From: an uncultured Paracoccaceae bacterium
Lineage (GTDB): Bacteria; Pseudomonadota; Alphaproteobacteria; Rhodobacterales; Rhodobacteraceae
Reading direction: 5' to 3'
NCBI GenBank assembly: GCA_947489445.1
Contig: CANLDN010000019.1
Span: 1 to 37,662 of the forward strand
Length of the DNA: 37,662 bases
Shown: positions 34,901-37,662 of the stretch, in pieces
Layout of the letters: the number at the start of each line of letters is the position of its first letter
How positions within the stretch are numbered: position 1 is the stretch's first letter
The notes under the pieces: generated by a model
The model's database searches: none
Seen by the model: only the letters and a program-made list of their open reading frames with translations
What the model was told of the DNA's origin: nothing
Made by a program: the position numbers and the translations under genes

Positions 34901-37662
34901 TATTTTGCACGCTCAAGTGTTGATCAATATCATCCAATGGCGGTTGAATCTCAGACAGGTTCGGTTCTGATCGACCTTTTTGAGGTGGATGGCTTCGATC
35001 TTGCAGGTCACGATCTTAGCGCAATTAATGCACAACAACGGTCAGTCATTGAAAATATCGCGGAAAGCGAGGCAGGTCACCGCCTTCAAGTCTCTCAAGT
35101 CCAAGAATTCGATACCGCACAGGAAGCGCGATCCGCCTTGGCGAATACCCTCGCGGATATCAGCGCAGCGTCAGGTGATCCGTCTAAGAGCGAGATCGAG
35201 CTGGCTGCAGTCATTTATGAGAAAGGCGGCAAACATTATATCGGTCGCTCTTTGGCTATCGGCGGCTCCTCCTCATCTGTGCTCCCGGTTATTGGCCCCA
35301 ATGAAATTGGCGCCACAAGGATTGAGATTGTGCATACCCATCCAGCACATGCAAATTTCACCGGAGACACGGCCAACCTTACCCTCAACCCGACCTTTCA
35401 GTCGACTTTATCAGATGGCGATATGATGGCTCAGGACAGACTTTATCAACGGTTGGTGAACAACCCTGATGAAGCGCCAAACCTGAGCGAGATCGGGATG
35501 ACGTCAGTAAATACGCTCACGCGTGATGTGACAGCATTCGTCAAAGATAGCTCTGGGCCAATGCACTTGAGTGAGTCCGCTCCGATCTTCACGCCGGGCG
35601 ATCTTGGTGCTGTGGTCCCGCGCTGGACCGACATTCAAGGTAAACTGTACCGAACCGCCGATATACTGGATCCGGAATTCGCGAAAACCATTGGCATCGA
35701 ACCGTCGGATAGCTTGGATGTTCGAGAAACGAAGCTCTACGATTCACTGTATGGCCTGACACCTGAAGATGCCGGTCGCTTGCGTATCGAACAGATGATC
35801 TCTTTGACGGATCCTGCGACAAACCCTGATGGTCTTCCCTCAATTATGCTTGATGATACGCAGTTTGATACGGTTTTGAACGGCGAGACGATAACGATCG
35901 ATGGACGCGGGACATTCAATGCTGAAGATGGTTTGGTGCCCTTCGAAGGTACAAACCCGCGCACCATTGACGACAATGATCCGAGTGCCAACGCTCATCC
36001 TCGTGGTGACGAGCCTAGTGGTGGAATTAATCTACCGGACGACACACCGCCAGATGATGAGGACCAGCCCGCCGATGACACGAACAATGACGGCAGTTTG
36101 TCCGTCAACACTGTTGTCGCCCCATACGACATTCACAGCACCGGTCCCTACGACCTCAATTCAATACGTAACACTCCTGATTTGCGGGCTACCGGCGCAG
36201 GCGGCGGGCGGCGCAACTGGACCGAGGAGGAGTTGCAGGCGATCCGCGACTACAGAGCGAACAATAATGGTGCTTTGCCAGAGGGTGTCGGTCTCGCAGA
36301 TCTGCCGACCAGTTATCTAGAGGAGATTGCGGCCGGTGCCGAAATCGAGTTGGGTTTTGCAGACGACAGCCCTGGCCAATTCGACCCACTCAACATAAGA
36401 ACTGATCCGGGCGATATCGTTCTGTCGGGTGATGGCGGGAAAGGCCGTCTGAGCATAGGTCAAGGCAATGAAGACTTGCTGATTAATCCAAACGCCACAC
36501 GACCGCAAAACCCGTTTGATGTCTCCACGATCAACACTCAGCCAACTGTAGACCCCATCGTTGCAGTCGATGTGGCAAGGCTTGTTTTCGACGAAGACGA
36601 TCAGATTGAGCCCCCGCCCTTCGATTTTTCGGAGTATGAGCAGCCCATTTTGGTGCCTGAGATTGGGGAGAATGAACCTTCAACACCCTTTAACCCAATT
36701 GATGCGGTGCTGAACGCCGCAAATACCGCTGTAGACGCAGGACGAAATGCAGCGGTTGACATCTTCGATACTGTAGGTCACCGGCTTTCACAAACAGGCG
36801 GATTCCAATGGATGATCGATCAGATTCCAGGTTTTCGCGATATCAGTTCAAGAATAACTTACGACGCGGACGGCAATGCCAGCATTGATACCGAAGGTCT
36901 TTCACCTGATTTGCTTGATAAACTGAGCGATGCAAGACTTGATCCTCGGATGTCTGTTACGTTGGGTTCAAATCTTCCAATTGCAAGCAGTCCTGGTCTT
37001 GGAAGCGTCGGGGTTTTTGTCAGTCCGCGTACACTGCAACGTCTGCGGCGGGACTTTCCTCAAATCCGTGAAGCTCTACAAAATGGCAACATGCCAGAGG
37101 TCCGCCGCATCCTTGGCGAAGCGTTCGGATCTTCAGGTGATACATTTCAAGGCCTGCTTGATCGCCGGGTCAGCAAGTCTACCGCCAAGGGGGCCTTGGA
37201 CGACGCGCTGAGATATCTCGGTGTTGCGGCCGGAGGCAGAGCCACTGTTGAAGACCTGATCGATACCGTTAGTTTTTCTCGCAATGGATACTTCCTGATA
37301 AAGAAACAAACCCTGGAAGGTTCAGACGTGTTCGAGAAGCTGCCGAATGGTGGTTGGCGTATCAATGGTCGCGAGATCGAACAGGCATCGTTGGGCAGTA
37401 TCCCGCCGCTCAACAGCGCCGGGCGACCGACACAGGCCGGTGACTATATATTGGATGTTGACCTGCCACTCGATGAAGCAGCGCTGCAATTCAGCAATGG
37501 GCCGCTCTTCACCCATACAGAGTATTCGCGTGGCGATCTGGAGGTGTTGGGTAAGACACTGACAATCCCGGCCGGCATGCCCATCCCGGCCAGCCTCCAT
37601 AGTTTCTTGAACGAGCGCCTCGGTGTCCCTGCAAATATTGCAACATTTTCCTCGCCTGGTGT
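28925..37662 (+). CDS. Giant multidomain protein, partial (right edge), putative secreted toxin/effector
   Basis: An uninterrupted frame of 2912 codons from ATG 28925 (GGGGCGG upstream) that leaves the window without a stop. Regions in order: polar N-terminus without Sec signal; two 80-residue repeats (55-134 and 173-252); a beta-type region with one RTX-like stretch (VIGNEGDDKFYLGG, LGDGSDYVRI, about 697-739); a hydrophobic Ala/Gly-rich segment (about 829-942); long acidic Pro/Gly-rich linkers; three copies of a 'beta plus helix' module ending GALPG or GRLTGL; a JAMM/DUF4329-like motif (E2090 or E2092, H2137-T-H2139-P, S2163-x-x-D2166); then Asp/Pro-rich linkers and a helical C-terminal part. 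The architecture resembles polymorphic toxins. Location beside the T3SS and the missing signal peptide suggest a type III substrate; export by another route cannot be excluded. Confidence 0.85.
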   Translation, partial: MNNINANAGQASTHSPPTPDDLAFQIDVDIAPSSGSTTSQAAPQSGQARSRLDGLRYIASYRDLADSFGADAGKGNRHFNDHGAQENRETTFDPEQYLEQRQGLRQYYTDQGLSGTALLERATKDFILQGRTGLDEQTNTALSDFDAALNATGSMLPGHTYQSGPVESDLDALKYIASYGDLGDSFGANAQAGRDHFQNSGRGEGRTTVFDPQAYLASQPAVLNRFEELGLSGEALDIRATEHFILRGRYTLASKPPPVSLADATLDQWVETGIISEQQKSDFRADPARFAQLETTIANGSGRVDFVSGGEHALREITDLGSEDITALLAQGFDLETGPSTEQLVAIDQLAYGHDAAFSEIFLNWVGHQQPNLELQVHRARGHETEFRAWNTETDTQFNAPYLDAIVGKLDASKIGRTNSTGADDSPSWGWQAIRPSLNVTEQVLHDDPAYGTALSGVFSEAGQAKFDEILATVGLMPGDTSQRGHDRRHMRSFEIDGIFANDGFNNRRSHAFLREILEVHNPAVLSGTTTILLNTEGQSVGETNVNTEGNSIGDINNIGNRTIIDLGSTGTTHNVGQGNADVTVVNGIDGVLNSGSGALDLTTNGAANLSIQDDLQRSDVTTNVTYAGNNQNIRQDTDSGETVVEISGGETTDLTVDADGALEFTVESGATLSESTISADAAGLTFTTEEDSLIENVDVIGNEGDDKFYLGGEAIGSRIELGDGSDYVRIDPTFEGDFDLKDSAASWAWAGQTEIHEHDIVELKGEGWDLTDTPDGPKLIARDENGDILSQINLDGNSKHIESIYTSDAEGNIASLQDIAPKVRTKLAAFGTFSAVLLAVGTVFPPAAVVGAGMKFAYDAANNQVTFKNALMTTAQVLAAGSGTVLANGEVVANSALFYAPNIAQFGINAAEGNWKAIGSDFLLTAAGVGKFAGSEFLSSPIFGQVAKGVQAAFVTVDAIEDGSPFEIIEGFSLLGLSVTPEGILQPIIGTIGDAANVGQKAFIEDDFVAGLTTALASALENGLFEGLSEEVLVAGFASPHVESIISQLTNDKPIEGEALADDTLAILGITTGGINHKEARTPEKDEAPQAETEQAGQQLLDPTSSQDSASGSESTEGVALTEGTDISFDLPENELPVAPVSPPRFGEDALKETQSILSGLDSGAAGPTEADNDEPLTSSGVPQLTPFDHGNAFDTEWLDDRASPEQSANLPFVDINLEDQPRFGGSGAFGIDDSGVQLHEASLADQPDTNLPPAVEISPEVQTRGISLDGYSIQVTTSGEQTHATYTIDGVDRQIVIPPGTEVEVNAYVADYLRAGALPGLTPSQAFLDDQTETFEIDANLPDDYMAPDVFTDPEGGQVSFWGNDVVASSGADQASEMVLSEFETQAADEAKPYQGPDSLANVEVLQTFNSPQWAGREFVLYQAQNEKTGVWEVRVLSARTDVWVQDAVVFESERQVTPEDFGVEGLIWDHVVNGADNLVAPENIRGSIRPGQADGDIMDSLGGGFITPNAELAGQILGLPEEAARGVIGLTGGLAVELDSVVDGLISWVNPEYDGTRTGINNPLHYEGLAQVAAGTNQTEAAVHDLTNGITEYLGIDLTSKQAKFGEIFVPLLLVPVSPGSTTSARLPGNVGPEDLAGMARLASPDEISDAATRLSDDALRAAFQQHPDVGQAMKQALLRSPPDANARATLNRLNDLTGSTGQTAATAPRLVTQPATPQTGAITTTNASIQNGALTQQNRAAARLSSGAIADPPHNPDLGTPSTDFETAQDPTNTIPRFRGEIIADFTDIEFLTGPEGARRTIDGQIFNIAQDDQGTYRITGEAFNGSIPLPGDTLQDANQALELLRRDGALPGVAQPGVPTDPVTDFALGTTNATITRNVEGNANVYDIRYTAADGNTYTGHLEGGTLQDAQANAQSLLDQGRLTGLTPPIDPGAVIEDFGEIVPSGITPVEAVDGQTPINGGGSSSREFSSDFGTPGGRQIVTPPQSYFARSSVDQYHPMAVESQTGSVLIDLFEVDGFDLAGHDLSAINAQQRSVIENIAESEAGHRLQVSQVQEFDTAQEARSALANTLADISAASGDPSKSEIELAAVIYEKGGKHYIGRSLAIGGSSSSVLPVIGPNEIGATRIEIVHTHPAHANFTGDTANLTLNPTFQSTLSDGDMMAQDRLYQRLVNNPDEAPNLSEIGMTSVNTLTRDVTAFVKDSSGPMHLSESAPIFTPGDLGAVVPRWTDIQGKLYRTADILDPEFAKTIGIEPSDSLDVRETKLYDSLYGLTPEDAGRLRIEQMISLTDPATNPDGLPSIMLDDTQFDTVLNGETITIDGRGTFNAEDGLVPFEGTNPRTIDDNDPSANAHPRGDEPSGGINLPDDTPPDDEDQPADDTNNDGSLSVNTVVAPYDIHSTGPYDLNSIRNTPDLRATGAGGGRRNWTEEELQAIRDYRANNNGALPEGVGLADLPTSYLEEIAAGAEIELGFADDSPGQFDPLNIRTDPGDIVLSGDGGKGRLSIGQGNEDLLINPNATRPQNPFDVSTINTQPTVDPIVAVDVARLVFDEDDQIEPPPFDFSEYEQPILVPEIGENEPSTPFNPIDAVLNAANTAVDAGRNAAVDIFDTVGHRLSQTGGFQWMIDQIPGFRDISSRITYDADGNASIDTEGLSPDLLDKLSDARLDPRMSVTLGSNLPIASSPGLGSVGVFVSPRTLQRLRRDFPQIREALQNGNMPEVRRILGEAFGSSGDTFQGLLDRRVSKSTAKGALDDALRYLGVAAGGRATVEDLIDTVSFSRNGYFLIKKQTLEGSDVFEKLPNGGWRINGREIEQASLGSIPPLNSAGRPTQAGDYILDVDLPLDEAALQFSNGPLFTHTEYSRGDLEVLGKTLTIPAGMPIPASLHSFLNERLGVPANIATFSSPG
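29087..29680 (+). repeat. Pair of 80-residue repeats in the giant protein
   Basis: The units are 29087-29326 and 29441-29680. They align end to end: L(R/K)YIASY.DL.DSFGA, then R.HF, FDP..YL, GLSG.AL and T..FIL.GR. Part of the unit (YIASY.DL..AFG) is a common repeat in bacterial surface and calcium-binding proteins. DNA similarity is high in the first 50 bases, so the duplication is fairly recent or under constraint. Confidence 0.85.
35192..35422 (+). other. JAMM/DUF4329-like metal-site segment in the giant protein
   Basis: The segment contains ELAAVIYEKGGKHYIGRS, then HTHP at 35333-35344 and SDGD at 35411-35422. An upstream Glu, H-x-H-P and S-x-x-D in this order is the JAMM (MPN+) zinc-site pattern. 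The local strand pattern best fits DUF4329-type domains found in RHS and other polymorphic toxins. Isopeptidase or peptidase activity is possible but unproven. Confidence 0.6.

Noticed and set aside
28925..37662. Several separate genes in the giant frame
   Set aside because: The frame was read codon by codon across the region. It has no stop, and alternative frames are short and incoherent. Repeat units and motifs stay in one frame throughout.
1..37662. CRISPR array, tRNA or rRNA genes
   Set aside because: No regularly spaced direct repeats, cloverleaf-like sequences or rRNA signatures were seen on reading through the window.

Overview
The window carries a non-flagellar type III secretion system (T3SS) locus, most likely from a marine alphaproteobacterium of the Rhodobacteraceae (Roseobacter) type. 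The taxon is inferred from moderately GC-rich coding DNA, heavy ATGA start/stop coupling and the rhizobial-like gene order sctJ-K-L-N-O-Q-R-S-T-U. No rRNA or other phylogenetic marker is present.

Layout. (1) 1-2250 is a decayed flank: a DUF6602-like nuclease-fold gene, a multiply frameshifted NERD-domain pseudogene, the C-terminal tail of an IS66 transposase and a resolvase remnant. (2) 2251-7254 (minus) encodes a 1667-residue protein of unknown function with helical repeats, a putative secreted substrate. (3) 7255-10038 is sparse: an HNH-endonuclease-like gene, copies of a dispersed repeat, one broken small gene and one unrecognised gene. (4) 10039-17675 (plus) is the core export operon sctJ to sctU, with nearly every junction overlapping. 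(5) 17704-21554 (minus) holds an unrecognised T3SS-linked gene, sctV, an intrinsic terminator, an unannotated 44-residue gene and a split secretin N-domain gene (sctC1, RhcC1/NolW type). (6) 21756-25302 (plus) holds a 55-residue gene, sctI, sctD, two small genes (one TPR-like), a chain of tiny overlapping frames and a 357-residue gene of unknown function. (7) 25527-28676 (plus) is a regulatory block: a NarL/LuxR response regulator coupled to an IS3-OrfA-like HTH protein, then an OmpR-type regulator overlapping its histidine kinase. (8) 28925 to the right edge is one uninterrupted reading frame of 2912 codons with no stop. It encodes a giant multidomain protein with 80-residue repeats, a hydrophobic segment and a JAMM/DUF4329-like metal-site motif.

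How they work together. SctR/S/T/U/V form the export gate. SctN with SctL, SctO, SctK and SctQ forms the cytoplasmic ATPase and sorting platform. SctD and SctJ form the inner rings and SctI the rod. The secretin is represented only by its N-terminal part; the pore-forming half is not in the window. No canonical needle, translocator, gatekeeper or needle-length ruler is recognised. SctU has NPQN where the family has NPTH. The two giant proteins flanking the apparatus are the obvious candidate substrates, and the two-component genes the obvious candidate regulators; both are inferences from position.
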